64,000 nucleotides of DNA from Salinimonas chungwhensis DSM 16280 (GTDB lineage: Bacteria; Pseudomonadota; Gammaproteobacteria; Enterobacterales; Alteromonadaceae): contig NZ_KB899376.1 in assembly GCF_000378185.1 (NCBI RefSeq), positions 1 through 64,000 of the forward strand, read 5' to 3'. Below, one piece after another: positions 1 to 7,432 of the stretch. Numbering within the stretch: the first letter of the stretch is position 1; each line of letters starts with the position of its first letter. The position numbers and the translations under genes were made by a program. The notes under the pieces are model-generated. The model was not told the origin of the DNA and searched no databases. It was given only the letters and a program-made list of their open reading frames with translations.

Positions 1-22
1 GTTATGTGCTAAAAGGATTTAT

Positions 23-385
23 ATGAAAAATTGGGAAGATTTCACATTTATTCAGAAAGCTGCAATAGGCATCAGCATAGTCCTAGTTGCCGCGTTTGCT
101 CCTGAAATCGCACTACTGGTTCAGTTTGGTGGTATAGAGGTAGCATTCGCTTTTCTACTTGTAGCTTTTCAGCCAATTATGACTTGGCTAAATCGTTTCT
201 ATGCCCACATCAAAAACACTGCAAGTGTCGCTGTGATTTCTCTCAGACATAGCAACTCAGCTAAACCTAGCGTTTTCGCGTTACAGGCTACATTTTGCTG
301 TCTTGCGTTGGCTCTCACTGGTTCTGGTATTTTTGCCTTTAGCTTTTTTATGCCAGGCATGCTGCTAAACGGAGTAATGGCGTGA
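23..385 (+). CDS. Integron cassette 1: small membrane protein, unknown function
   Basis: A 120-aa protein that I do not recognise. It has hydrophobic stretches at about residues 12-34, 37-54 and 86-112, so it is probably an inner-membrane protein with three segments. The ATG follows AAGGA by 5-6 bases (AAAAGGATTTATATG), a good ribosome site. The window begins exactly at an R' box (GTTATGTGC, 1-9), so this cassette is complete and an upstream cassette or attI lies to the left. No promoter is visible within the cassette; expression probably depends on read-through. Confidence 0.7.
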   Translation: MKNWEDFTFIQKAAIGISIVLVAAFAPEIALLVQFGGIEVAFAFLLVAFQPIMTWLNRFYAHIKNTASVAVISLRHSNSAKPSVFALQATFCCLALALTGSGIFAFSFFMPGMLLNGVMA

Positions 386-387
386 AC

Positions 388-440
388 GCACATAAATTAA
401 TAAGCGGTTCTTAGGGTCCGCTTCATTTAAATGTTAGGTG
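388..440 (+). repeat. attC site 1 (short, R'' degenerate)
   Basis: Short 53-bp recombination site. R' is GTTAGGTG at 433-440. The R'' partner reads GCACATAAA (388-396): it matches the reverse complement of the cassette start GTTATGTGC except that the normally invariant AAC is AAA. The centre holds a small hairpin (AAGCGG...CCGCTT). Confidence 0.65.
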
Positions 441-450
441 CTTCAGGGAT

Positions 451-798
451 ATGAGCTTCGAAAGATTTCATAAACATCGACACATCGTAGCTGATAATAA
501 GGTTTGCGTATCGTACGACCGCTTCACTACAAAGTTTGAAGTTAAGGTGGGCGACAATGTTGCTTACTCTAAGCACTTTTGGTTCTGGCCTCGACATAAT
601 GCCACCGTTCAAATCGGTTCTAGTTCTTATGCGCTCAGTGTATATTGGTTTCTTATATGGGGAGCGTCTTTAAAAAAAGACGATTCCGTTGTTGTAAAAG
701 AGCTCCTGCCAAAACGCCGTAGACGTTCTATTTCACTTCTCGGCTATGGTGTATTTATTATTTTACTTAGGTCTGCTTTCGTTGTTTTTGCTCCATAG
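451..798 (+). CDS. Integron cassette 2: unknown protein with C-terminal membrane segment
   Basis: A 115-aa protein of unrecognised family. The N-terminal half is polar and basic (FHKHRH near residue 6). A hydrophobic stretch lies at about 60-72 and another at the C-terminus (about 95-113), after a run of basic residues (KRRRR, about 87-92), which suggests an inner-membrane anchor with the basic side in the cytoplasm. The start lies 12 bases inside the cassette with AGGGAT as a weak ribosome site. The stop codon TAG overlaps the first base of the attC R'' box, typical of compact cassettes. Confidence 0.65.
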   Translation: MSFERFHKHRHIVADNKVCVSYDRFTTKFEVKVGDNVAYSKHFWFWPRHNATVQIGSSSYALSVYWFLIWGASLKKDDSVVVKELLPKRRRRSISLLGYGVFIILLRSAFVVFAP

Positions 799-907
799 CA
801 CCTAACAAAAAAATTATGTCGCCCGCAGGCGGGCTGGGACACAAACACGCAGGCGGCTTCGCCATTATCGCCTGCCTGTTTGCGCCCCATATTTAAAAGT
901 TAGGTGC
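798..907 (+). repeat. attC site 2
   Basis: 110-bp site. R'' GCACCTAAC (798-806) pairs with the cassette start GTTAGGTGC; the next R' is GTTAGGTGC (899-907). The core carries the array-typical GCTGGGACACAAACACG and GCGCCCCATATTTAAAA segments, with long imperfect inverted repeats between. Confidence 0.9.
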
Positions 908-911
908 TCTA

Positions 912-1382
912 ATGAATGGATTCAATTTGGACTCACTGAAGCGTTACTCTCTTAGCCTTCTAGCATTATTTCTTTACGTATTATCGCTGCTACTTCCGGC
1001 GTTTAGCGGTAACGGGGAAAGTTACGGTGGTTATTTAGTTTTATCTTTTGGAGTGGTGCAAAGCGTTATGTATCTGCTAGGCGCGCTTCAACTGACTTTA
1101 TTACTTGAAGTGAAGTCTGCGTTGTCGGTAATGGTTTTAGCGCTACCATGGCTTGCCAATTTATTCTTTCTAACTAGCTTCGCACTACATTTATATAAGC
1201 AGCGACATGTTAAAATTGTGGCTATGCTTGCCCTAATTTGTGCAATTACTTTCTTTTTAAAGCCTCTGGCTTCCATAGGCCAAGCGATGGCTATAGTTGA
1301 AGTGTCAATTCAAATTGGAGCATATATTTGGCTATTGTCTACATTAGTGTTAGTGATTGCCGTGTTTAAAGAACGCACCTAA
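912..1382 (+). CDS. Integron cassette 3: multi-pass membrane protein, unknown function
   Basis: A 156-aa hydrophobic protein with four to five likely membrane helices (about residues 12-31, 40-66, 71-93, 99-120 and 127-151). The family is not recognised and no catalytic motif is visible. The start codon is only 5 bases after the R' box (GTTAGGTGCTCTAATG) and has no clear ribosome site, so the cassette junction itself may set translation efficiency. The stop codon is embedded in R'' (GCACCTAAC). It could be a transporter-like or immunity-type protein, but nothing in the sequence decides this. Confidence 0.7.
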   Translation: MNGFNLDSLKRYSLSLLALFLYVLSLLLPAFSGNGESYGGYLVLSFGVVQSVMYLLGALQLTLLLEVKSALSVMVLALPWLANLFFLTSFALHLYKQRHVKIVAMLALICAITFFLKPLASIGQAMAIVEVSIQIGAYIWLLSTLVLVIAVFKERT

Positions 1383-1476
1383 CAAACCAAGTCAGCGGGA
1401 CACTAACACGTAGGCTCCCGTCACTTCGTTCCGTATTATAGCCTACGTGTTATTGCCCCTGCTTGGGGCGTTATGC
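1375..1476 (+). repeat. attC site 3
   Basis: 102-bp site: R'' GCACCTAAC (1375-1383) matches this cassette's start; R' GTTATGC (1470-1476) opens the next cassette. The core has GGGACACTAACACGTAGGCTCC and its inverted partner AGCCTACGTGTTATTGCCCC, a long stem. Confidence 0.9.
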
Positions 1477-1492
1477 ATAAAAAAGGGACTAA

Positions 1493-2209
1493 ATGATTCA
1501 CTGGTTTTTATCCGTAAAAAATACAATGCGAGCAATCGAGCAAAAAGCACGGGATGCTCTTCCTCTATATGAGCAAGGTGGAAAAGAAGCCTCGGCTGCA
1601 ATTAACGGGTACATGTCAGCTGACTACGAACAGCTTTGGGATTTATGGAGACAAAAATTTCCAGATGAAAACCTGGGAAACCTGGGTAGACATATTCATT
1701 TTGGCATGGACTGTGACTATTCAGACATAATAAATCATGATTTGCCAGAGCTTGAAAAGCGCGCAGAGGCACATCTCCTAAACTCTGTCGGCGAAGAAAA
1801 ACAAGAAGCCGAAATAGGCTTCGAAACTCTGTTACACCCAATTATCGTAGAACACGCATACCAATTATATCGCAATGGTCACCTTCGAGAGGCGGTATTA
1901 AATTCTGTAACCGCTGTTTATGATTTTATAAGGACTCGCACTGGTTCAGAGGAAGATGGAGATCGACTCATTGGTCAAGTACTTTCTCCTAATGACCCAC
2001 AGTTAATACTATCCGAGCTTAATACTGATTCGGGGCAAAATGACCAGAAAGGCTTTATGCAAATATACAAAGGAGCTTATCAAGGCATACGTAACCCTAA
2101 AGCACATAGTCTTACGCATGATCTTACCGAAGTAAAAGCGGCGCAGTATCTCGTATTTGCAAGCTTGCTTGCACGCAGAATAGAAGAAGCAGATGTAGCA
2201 AATGCATAA
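1493..2209 (+). CDS. Integron cassette 4: TIGR02391/Ymh family protein
   Basis: A 238-aa protein. The C-terminal half (about residues 110-230) matches the Hypoth_Ymh/TIGR02391 family: HPIIVEHAYQLYRNGHLREA, then an alpha-helical stretch ending in YQGIRNPKAHS, the family's RNP.AH signature near residue 200. The family is known from phage genomes and abortive-infection-type loci, where it is often joined to other effector modules; its biochemistry is not established. The N-terminal 100 residues are charged and not recognised. The start follows AGGGACTAA; M12 is an alternative. The stop overlaps R''. A defence or toxin role is inference only. Confidence 0.75.
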   Translation: MIHWFLSVKNTMRAIEQKARDALPLYEQGGKEASAAINGYMSADYEQLWDLWRQKFPDENLGNLGRHIHFGMDCDYSDIINHDLPELEKRAEAHLLNSVGEEKQEAEIGFETLLHPIIVEHAYQLYRNGHLREAVLNSVTAVYDFIRTRTGSEEDGDRLIGQVLSPNDPQLILSELNTDSGQNDQKGFMQIYKGAYQGIRNPKAHSLTHDLTEVKAAQYLVFASLLARRIEEADVANA

Positions 2210-2310
2210 CAAGGCGCTTTTGTCTCTCACTTCTTTCGCTGGGACGCATACACGGGGCCGCTTCGCGATTATAGCCCCGCGTCTGCGCCCCAAAGCTTAA
2301 AGTTATATGT
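2202..2310 (+). repeat. attC site 4
   Basis: 109-bp site. R'' ATGCATAAC (2202-2210) is the reverse complement of this cassette's start GTTATGCAT; R' GTTATATGT (2302-2310) begins the next. The core has CGCTGGGACGCATACACGGGG and CCCCGCGTCTGCGCCCC. Confidence 0.9.
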
Positions 2311-2365
2311 CACGAGGACAGCCCGATATACAATGATGTACTAAAGGGTAAACAAGGAGAGTTAA

Positions 2366-2563
2366 ATGCGAAAAATAGTGCATTTTTCAAAGACGAAAAA
2401 TTGGTTTTATACAGAGCCAGATTTAGATCTTTTAAATCGACAAATTGCAGAAATTGAAAGTAATGGCTGGAATGTAATATCCGTTCAATCTAACTGTAAC
2501 TTTTTCGGCGTTACCACCTCATATACGCTTTTAATTGACCACGAGGCAGAAAGTGCCATATAA
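2366..2563 (+). CDS. Integron cassette 5: DUF4177-like small protein
   Basis: A 65-aa cytosolic protein preceded by a strong ribosome site (AAGGAGAGTTAAATG). The segment LNRQIAEIESNGWNVISVQS resembles the small DUF4177 fold, in which a helix ends in a GW.(L/V).SV motif followed by a beta hairpin. The function of that family is unknown. The coding region ends inside the R'' box, so the last residues come from the recombination site. The family match is by eye on a short stretch. Confidence 0.65.
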   Translation: MRKIVHFSKTKNWFYTEPDLDLLNRQIAEIESNGWNVISVQSNCNFFGVTTSYTLLIDHEAESAI

Positions 2564-2666
2564 CAATCACATTAAGGTGCTTCGCTGGGACAGTAACACG
2601 TGGGCTCTGTCGCTTCGCTCCTATTTTAGCCCACGTATTACTGCCCCTTATGTGGGTGTTATAAGC
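2557..2666 (+). repeat. attC site 5
   Basis: 110-bp site: R'' CATATAAC (2557-2564) pairs with cassette start GTTATATG; R' GTTATAAGC (2658-2666). The core has CGCTGGGACAGTAACACGTGGGC and its partner GCCCACGTATTACTGCCCC. Confidence 0.9.
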
Positions 2667-2678
2667 CAGTGTAAGCCC

Positions 2679-2990
2679 ATGGAAATAATCATTTTTACAA
2701 TTGGCGCTGCTGTCTATTTGGTTGCCATAAACTTGCTAGTTAAAGGTCACAAAATGTTAAACCTTCGCTTCGGTTGGCCAAGACCAGCAGGGTTAACTAA
2801 CAACGCAATTTGCTATCTCTTTTTTGCTGTATTTATCGGCGTGGTTATTCCGTTTGCCTTCTTTTTCCCATTATGGCTCAACACACTCGCACCCGTACTT
2901 CAGCCAACTCAAACAAACAGGGCCATTCTAATATTAATCGGTGGTTTTGTTCTTTCCGTTGCAATGTGGTTAAACTATAAAAAAGACTAA
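2679..2990 (+). CDS. Integron cassette 6: small membrane protein, unknown
   Basis: A 103-aa protein with three likely membrane helices (about residues 2-20, 43-68 and 82-99). An upstream in-frame extension back to 2535 would run through the whole attC site, so the ATG at 2679, the first within the cassette, is preferred. The ribosome site is poor (GTGTAAGCCCATG). It ends in a lysine-rich tail (YKKD). Not recognised; no motif to suggest a substrate. Confidence 0.65.
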   Translation: MEIIIFTIGAAVYLVAINLLVKGHKMLNLRFGWPRPAGLTNNAICYLFFAVFIGVVIPFAFFFPLWLNTLAPVLQPTQTNRAILILIGGFVLSVAMWLNYKKD

Positions 2991-3010
2991 GCAAGGCAGT
3001 TTTAACAATG

Positions 3011-3122
3011 GCTTATAACAAACAAATTATGGCACTCGCTGCCGCTCGCTGGGACGCAAACACGTGCGCGGCTTCGCCATTATTGCACACGTGTCCGCGC
3101 CCCATATTTGGAAGTTATGCAT
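3011..3122 (+). repeat. attC site 6
   Basis: 112-bp site with R'' GCTTATAAC (3011-3019), the reverse complement of the cassette start GTTATAAGC, and R' GTTATGCAT (3114-3122). The core GCTGGGACGCAAACACGTGCG matches sites 8 and 16 closely. Confidence 0.9.
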
Positions 3123-3136
3123 AGAAAGGACTCGGC

Positions 3137-3400
3137 TTGGTAAATATTGAAAGTACAGCAACGGTTATCTCAACGCTTATTGTTTTAATTTTGTTTATGT
3201 TTTTTGGTATCAATTTGGGTATGGTTGTTTTAGAAAGGAAAATATCTACTGCCAGCGGGCAAATGTTTGTATCAGGTTTGGCCAAAATGTTAAACAAAAC
3301 AGAGAACCCTCACAGCTACAACCAAGCCAGGATTTACTTGGTCGGTAGTGTTGGTTCTCTGTTAGCATTTATGGCTCTTTTAGAGTTTGGCTATGCATAA
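3137..3400 (+). CDS. Integron cassette 7: small membrane protein, TTG start
   Basis: An 87-aa protein starting at TTG (3137), eight bases after AAGGA. It has an N-terminal helix (about 7-27) and a C-terminal helix (about 66-86) with a polar linker between, consistent with a two-segment inner-membrane protein. The last codons and stop lie in R'' (ATGCATAAC). No family recognised. The TTG start is chosen because it is the only start with a ribosome site inside the cassette. Confidence 0.6.
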   Translation: MVNIESTATVISTLIVLILFMFFGINLGMVVLERKISTASGQMFVSGLAKMLNKTENPHSYNQARIYLVGSVGSLLAFMALLEFGYA

Positions 3401-3440
3401 CAATCAAATGTTTGTGCCGCCAAATTAGGGCGTTATGTGA
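3393..3440 (+). repeat. attC site 7 (short)
   Basis: A 48-bp site: R'' ATGCATAAC (3393-3401) pairs with the cassette start, R' GTTATGTGA starts at 3432. It lacks the GCTGGGACGC core of the long sites, so it is a shortened or different attC type. Confidence 0.6.
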
Positions 3441-3450
3441 CTTGAAGCTC

Positions 3451-3738
3451 ATGCAAAATGTAAACGTTGAAGAGGATTTAAGACAGCTTGTAAAAGATGC
3501 CAGGTGGGCTATCTGGGCATTTGTCATCTTAAATGCTTTTGTCTTATTTTTATTCCTTGCTGATGGGCTGTACAACGAATTTGTTTTCGTTTTATTGTTC
3601 ATCCAAGCTTTCTTAGTTCTATTTTGGTTGGGACCTGTTTTTCTTTATCAGGTGTTCATTAAAAAGGTACGGTTAAAATATGCAGTTTATAGAGCCTTGG
3701 CTTCGTACAAAGAAGCGTTGGCTCACTTTTCTTGGTAG
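3451..3738 (+). CDS. Integron cassette 8: small membrane protein, unknown
   Basis: A 95-aa protein whose N-terminus is a short charged helix (NVEEDLRQLVKDARW), followed by two membrane helices (about 20-40 and 43-66) and a basic tail. The reading frame is open further left (to 3412), but that part is attC site 7, so the first ATG inside the cassette is used; the ribosome site is weak. The layout resembles small phage or toxin-linked membrane proteins, but no family is recognised. Confidence 0.6.
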   Translation: MQNVNVEEDLRQLVKDARWAIWAFVILNAFVLFLFLADGLYNEFVFVLLFIQAFLVLFWLGPVFLYQVFIKKVRLKYAVYRALASYKEALAHFSW

Positions 3739-3739
3739 C

Positions 3740-3852
3740 GTCACATAACAAACAAATTATGTCACTCGCTGCCGCTCGCTGGGACGCAAACACGCAGGCG
3801 GCTTCGCCATTATCGCCTGCATGTCTGCGCCCCATATTTGGAAGTTATGTTC
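3740..3852 (+). repeat. attC site 8
   Basis: 113-bp site: R'' GTCACATAAC (3740-3749) matches the cassette start GTTATGTGAC; R' GTTATGTTC (3844-3852). The core contains GCTGGGACGCAAACACGCAGG. Confidence 0.9.
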
Positions 3853-3871
3853 TTCAAGGCTCTTTGATCTG

Positions 3872-5356
3872 ATGGAAGAAAAGATCTTCAACTTATTCCT
3901 TTACACCGATGACTCGGACTTGGGGCTAATGACAAAATACGGTGTCAAACCTCACAGAATAGGTGGAACAGATCAAGAAAAGTATGAATATTTGAAAAGT
4001 CAGGTGCCCCACGACTACAGCAATGCCATTTTGTACGAGGTGCCTAAACGATTCATATCTGCTTTCCCTGATGGAAGTCAAACGGAAGGTTGCATCAGGG
4101 TTTCCTCTGTCATTCAAATGCTAAGCATGAATGATATTTCGATGTTTGAGGAAGCAATGCAGGAGCATAAAGCTCCCGAAGCTCCACTTTTTGTCAACAC
4201 TGTTATTGAGAATGGAAAGCCTGTAGGAATCATGGCCACAAAAAAAGCTAAAAGTAGCGGAAACACAAGGAATGCCTTGCTTAGAAGGGGTATTGATAGT
4301 GAGTTAACAGAGCGCTTAATAAGGGAGGGCCATACTCTTTCTAGCCTTAAAATGATGAAGGTATCAGAGCTTTCCAAGCTAGGATTGCATGATGCTCAAA
4401 TCGAGGCAGTCAATGATGGGGCACGCCCTCCTATCCCTGAAGATACATACATCAAACTCCTATATGAGTCCAAGCGCACTTGTTGTGTATGTCGAGATCC
4501 TTCAAAGCCAATAATAATTCACCACATAGAAGAATGGAGCAAAAGCAAAAGCCACGATGAGTCTAATTTAGTCGTCCTCTGCTTAGAGCATCATGATCAG
4601 GCTCATACAAAAAAGGAATTAAGCATTGCTTTAAACAAAAAGCAGCTCGTCGAATTTAAATCCACATGGCTAAAAGAGAACAAAACATCAGACGCCGAGG
4701 CCATATTGGGATTAGTTTCACGGGATTTTGCGAGATGGGATTACTTCAACCATGCGCGAGTCTATGAGCTTTTTCTTACTATGGATATTGATCCAACCGA
4801 TTTTAAAACATTTTCTAAGTTAAATGATGCTGGCTATGTCGACTCACTTGGGATAATGAATATCGATGCTATTCAGAAAATGAATGCTCGTGAATCCTAT
4901 ATGTACCGAGATGGTAATGGGTTTATAACAGCATTCTATATGAAAGAAGTATTTGAGGCTGTGTTAGCGGGCCTGCCCATCGTAGATATTACTGATAAAT
5001 TTAATCGATCCCATATCATCTCATTGTTGCGGCCTGGTAGCTTTATTGCTCTTCAGGCGGGGTTCTATTACAAGAAATCAAATACTCGAGAGTACGGCGG
5101 AGGACAGCTCAGAAGGGCTCACTACCAAAAAAGAGGAATTAAAATTGATTTCACTTTCGACCCTTATGAGGCCACTAGCTCATCAGCTTATTCGGATAGT
5201 TTGTCAGGACACTCAGTCTCAACTGTGATTTGCATCGTTAAATCCATCTACGAACGAAACGAACTTTTAAACATTGACGTCAGCTGTTTAGCAATTGGTA
5301 GTTATCTTGAAGATTGCAAATTCAGAGTCGAGCAGAGACGTTCGAGGTCAATATGA
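3872..5356 (+). CDS. Integron cassette 9: HNH nuclease-domain protein (candidate defence gene)
   Basis: A 494-aa protein, the largest in the array. Residues 204-245 form an HNH motif: CxxC at 204-207, HH at 217-218, N232, C237, HH at 240-241 and H245, so the paired Cys and the catalytic His are present. Residues about 137-180 look like a helix-hairpin-helix unit (LRRGIDSELTERLIREGHT). The N-terminal 120 and C-terminal 230 residues are not recognised. The frame is open back to 3821, but that part is attC site 8; ATG 3872 is the first inside the cassette. The stop overlaps R''. HNH proteins of this layout often cut DNA in phage defence, but that role here is inference. Confidence 0.75.
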   Translation: MEEKIFNLFLYTDDSDLGLMTKYGVKPHRIGGTDQEKYEYLKSQVPHDYSNAILYEVPKRFISAFPDGSQTEGCIRVSSVIQMLSMNDISMFEEAMQEHKAPEAPLFVNTVIENGKPVGIMATKKAKSSGNTRNALLRRGIDSELTERLIREGHTLSSLKMMKVSELSKLGLHDAQIEAVNDGARPPIPEDTYIKLLYESKRTCCVCRDPSKPIIIHHIEEWSKSKSHDESNLVVLCLEHHDQAHTKKELSIALNKKQLVEFKSTWLKENKTSDAEAILGLVSRDFARWDYFNHARVYELFLTMDIDPTDFKTFSKLNDAGYVDSLGIMNIDAIQKMNARESYMYRDGNGFITAFYMKEVFEAVLAGLPIVDITDKFNRSHIISLLRPGSFIALQAGFYYKKSNTREYGGGQLRRAHYQKRGIKIDFTFDPYEATSSSAYSDSLSGHSVSTVICIVKSIYERNELLNIDVSCLAIGSYLEDCKFRVEQRRSRSI

Positions 5357-5420
5357 ACATAACAAGTACGTCAACAAGGACGCTCGCAAGCTCGCGCCTG
5401 TTACGCAGGCGTTATGTGTC
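5355..5420 (+). repeat. attC site 9 (short)
   Basis: A 66-bp site: R'' GAACATAAC (5355-5363) pairs exactly with cassette start GTTATGTTC; R' is GTTATGTGTC (5411-5420). The central part (GGACGCTCGCAAGCTCGCGCC) resembles classic short attC sites rather than the long type of this array. Confidence 0.8.
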
Positions 5421-5789
5421 ATGAAGGATAGTCTGGAGAAAATAATTAAAATTGTTCTCATACTGTTGATTTGCCTATTAGCTGTTCGAGAAGTAGTTTT
5501 TTGGGTATTACCTAGTGTCAAAATCGTGAATAATTCAGGCAGTTTACTTACACATGCTGTTACCAAACTACCTAAGTCAAACTTGGATTTTGGTTCAATG
5601 GAAAATGCTCAAAGCAATACTATTCATTACTCGCTAGACCAAACAGACGGAGAAATTGCGTATCAATTTACTTTCCCTGACGGAAGCGAACTAAGTGGTA
5701 ACTGCATGTACGTTACTCAGAATGCGGTAAATGAACGGATCTTAATTAATGTCTTTAACGATGAAGTTGTTTGCGGGCATGACTCTTAG
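5421..5789 (+). CDS. Integron cassette 10: membrane-anchored unknown protein
   Basis: A 122-aa protein with one N-terminal membrane helix (about residues 9-31), then a polar domain probably facing the periplasm, with a Cys pair (about 98 and 119) that could form a disulfide. The ATG directly follows the R' box, so the whole leader is the cassette junction. The stop at 5787-5789 lies about 10 bp before the IS30 element, which separates the gene from its attC site. Not recognised. Confidence 0.65.
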   Translation: MKDSLEKIIKIVLILLICLLAVREVVFWVLPSVKIVNNSGSLLTHAVTKLPKSNLDFGSMENAQSNTIHYSLDQTDGEIAYQFTFPDGSELSGNCMYVTQNAVNERILINVFNDEVVCGHDS

Positions 5790-5799
5790 TATCAACTCC

Positions 5800-6853
5800 C
5801 AAGTGCAACATCGCTCATAAATATTCATTCTTCAATTCCCATGGTGTTTTGAATCCATATCGTTTGCGCGGACGACTATTCAGACGTCGCTCAATGGCCT
5901 CACATTGCTGCTGAGTGACATCTGTCATAGATGTTCGCTTCGGTAAATATTGCCTAATTAGCCCGTTCGCATTTTCATTACTACCTCGTTCCCAGGAATG
6001 GTGGGGAGTCGCGAAATAAAATAGTGACTTGGTTCGCTTTTCAATTTCTTTGTATTGGTGGAATTCAGTGCCGTTATCGGCGGTAATTGTTTTTATTGGC
6101 AGCGGACTGTTTCTGATTAAGCGAATTGTAGCTTTATTAAGTGAAGTGGTGGTTCTATCGGGCAATTTCCCTATCAGCAAATAACCCGTAGCCCGCTCAA
6201 CCAACGTGACAATACAGTCTTTGCTACCGTGGCCGATGACTGTATCAATTTCCCAGTGCCCAACTTCTTGCCTGTCCTCAACCGATTTAGGACGTTCAGA
6301 GATATGGCGTTTATCTGCCAAGCGACCACGGCTATCATAGGCGTTGTAACGCTTTCGACGGCGCTTTAAGGACTGTCTCAGGCATTGCCACAAATCACCA
6401 CCTGCGGCTTTATCCCGCCAGATGTATTGATAAATACTCTCATGACTGACGCACTTGTGACAATGTCGTTTCAGGAAACCTGATATCTGCTCAGGACTCC
6501 ATTCATAGCCGAGTAATACTCGGACCAGAATGAAGTCAGACTCCGTTAACTTTATGCCACTGCGGCTTTTACGCCGTCGCACGCGTGTGCGGCGCTGCGC
6601 TATCGGTGGTCTGTACGCACCATCGATGCCCCAGCATGAATTACGCTTTACTTCGCGCCAGATTGTGGTGCGATGTCTGCCTAATGCCGTAGCAATCTGA
6701 GGAACAGACAACCCTTGCTTTCTAAGCGCAGACAACATATACCTTTCATTCTCGGTGAGCTGTTTGTACTTCATATCATTTACCTTCTTGCCGGAAAGAA
6801 AATGGAGAAGTAACGATAGCTCACCGTTTTAATTTTTGGGTAGGTTGCAGTTA
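5800..6853 (-). mobile_element. IS30-family insertion sequence in cassette 10
   Basis: About 1.05 kb. Imperfect terminal inverted repeats: AAGTGCAACATCGC (5801-5814) and, on the other strand, AACTGCAACCTACC (6839-6852), 10 of 14 identical. It holds one transposase gene reading leftward. It sits between the cassette 10 stop codon and its R'' box. Exact ends and target duplication are not resolved by eye. Confidence 0.8.
5815..6774 (-). CDS. IS30-family transposase
   Basis: A 319-aa DDE transposase. The N-terminal helix-turn-helix (about 1-45: LTENERYMLSALRKQGLSV, then RHRTTIWREVKRN) is followed by a linker with HESIYQYIW and an rve-type catalytic domain: first Asp in GHWEIDTVIGHG (about 178), second in TADNGTEF (about 234), Glu in WERGSNENANGLIRQY (about 270). 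The length and architecture are those of intact IS30-family enzymes. The stop codon abuts the left inverted repeat. The frame is intact, so the element may still be active. Confidence 0.93.
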   Translation of the reverse strand: MKYKQLTENERYMLSALRKQGLSVPQIATALGRHRTTIWREVKRNSCWGIDGAYRPPIAQRRTRVRRRKSRSGIKLTESDFILVRVLLGYEWSPEQISGFLKRHCHKCVSHESIYQYIWRDKAAGGDLWQCLRQSLKRRRKRYNAYDSRGRLADKRHISERPKSVEDRQEVGHWEIDTVIGHGSKDCIVTLVERATGYLLIGKLPDRTTTSLNKATIRLIRNSPLPIKTITADNGTEFHQYKEIEKRTKSLFYFATPHHSWERGSNENANGLIRQYLPKRTSMTDVTQQQCEAIERRLNSRPRKRYGFKTPWELKNEYL

Positions 6854-6866
6854 CTATATGAATTCG

Positions 6867-6985
6867 GGACTCATAACAAAAAAATTATGTCGTGCGCAGG
6901 GCGCACTGGGACGCAAAAACGTGGGCTCGCGCGTAGCGCGATTGTAGCCCACGCCTTCGCGCCCCATATTTAAAAGTTATACATC
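6867..6985 (+). repeat. attC site 10
   Basis: 119-bp site: R'' GGACTCATAAC (6867-6877) is close to the reverse complement of the cassette 10 start GTTATGTGTC (GACACATAAC, one mismatch), so it belongs to cassette 10 despite the IS30 between them. R' GTTATACATC starts at 6976. The core has GCACTGGGACGCAAAAACGTGGGC. Confidence 0.85.
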
Positions 6986-6999
6986 AAGGAGGACACTTT

Positions 7000-7257
7000 A
7001 TGTTTATCGTAATGTTTGAATTTGTAGTCAAGGATGGCTGTAAAGACCAATTTCTAGCCGCTTGGCCAAAAGTCACACAGGGCATTTACCTTTTCAAAGG
7101 TAGCCTGGGTTCACGACTACATCGCGACAAAAATGGTGCTTTCATTGCCTATGCACAGTGGCCTAACGAAGAAACGTACCGTAAAGCATCAAATATAAAA
7201 ATGAGTGAAAATTACGAAAAACAACGACAGTTGATGCATGAAAGTCTTAATTTATAA
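7000..7257 (+). CDS. Integron cassette 11: ABM-like monooxygenase-fold protein
   Basis: An 85-aa cytosolic protein of the antibiotic biosynthesis monooxygenase (dimeric alpha-beta barrel) type: an opening beta strand MFIVMFEFVVKDG, a helix FLAAWPKVTQ, then GSLGSRLHRDKNGAFIAYAQ and the W.NEETYRKA helix. The family degrades or modifies small aromatic compounds or is a structural fold without catalysis; which applies here is unknown. A strong ribosome site (AAGGAGGACACTTTATG) precedes it. About 60 bases of untranslated DNA separate it from attC site 11. Confidence 0.8.
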   Translation: MFIVMFEFVVKDGCKDQFLAAWPKVTQGIYLFKGSLGSRLHRDKNGAFIAYAQWPNEETYRKASNIKMSENYEKQRQLMHESLNL

Positions 7258-7317
7258 TCCACCAGAACGATCCATGAAATGGAGGTGGAGATCGATTACT
7301 TACACCGTAGACGCTTT

Positions 7318-7432
7318 GATGTATAACAAAAAAATTAAGCTCGCCCGCTGCGCGGGCTGGGACGCAAACACGCAGGGCGGCTTCGCCATTGTAGCCTGCC
7401 TGTTTGTGCCCCATATTTAAAAGTTAGGCGTC
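7318..7432 (+). repeat. attC site 11
   Basis: 115-bp site: R'' GATGTATAAC (7318-7327) is the exact reverse complement of cassette start GTTATACATC; R' GTTAGGCGTC (7423-7432). The core has GCTGGGACGCAAACACGCAGG. Confidence 0.9.
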
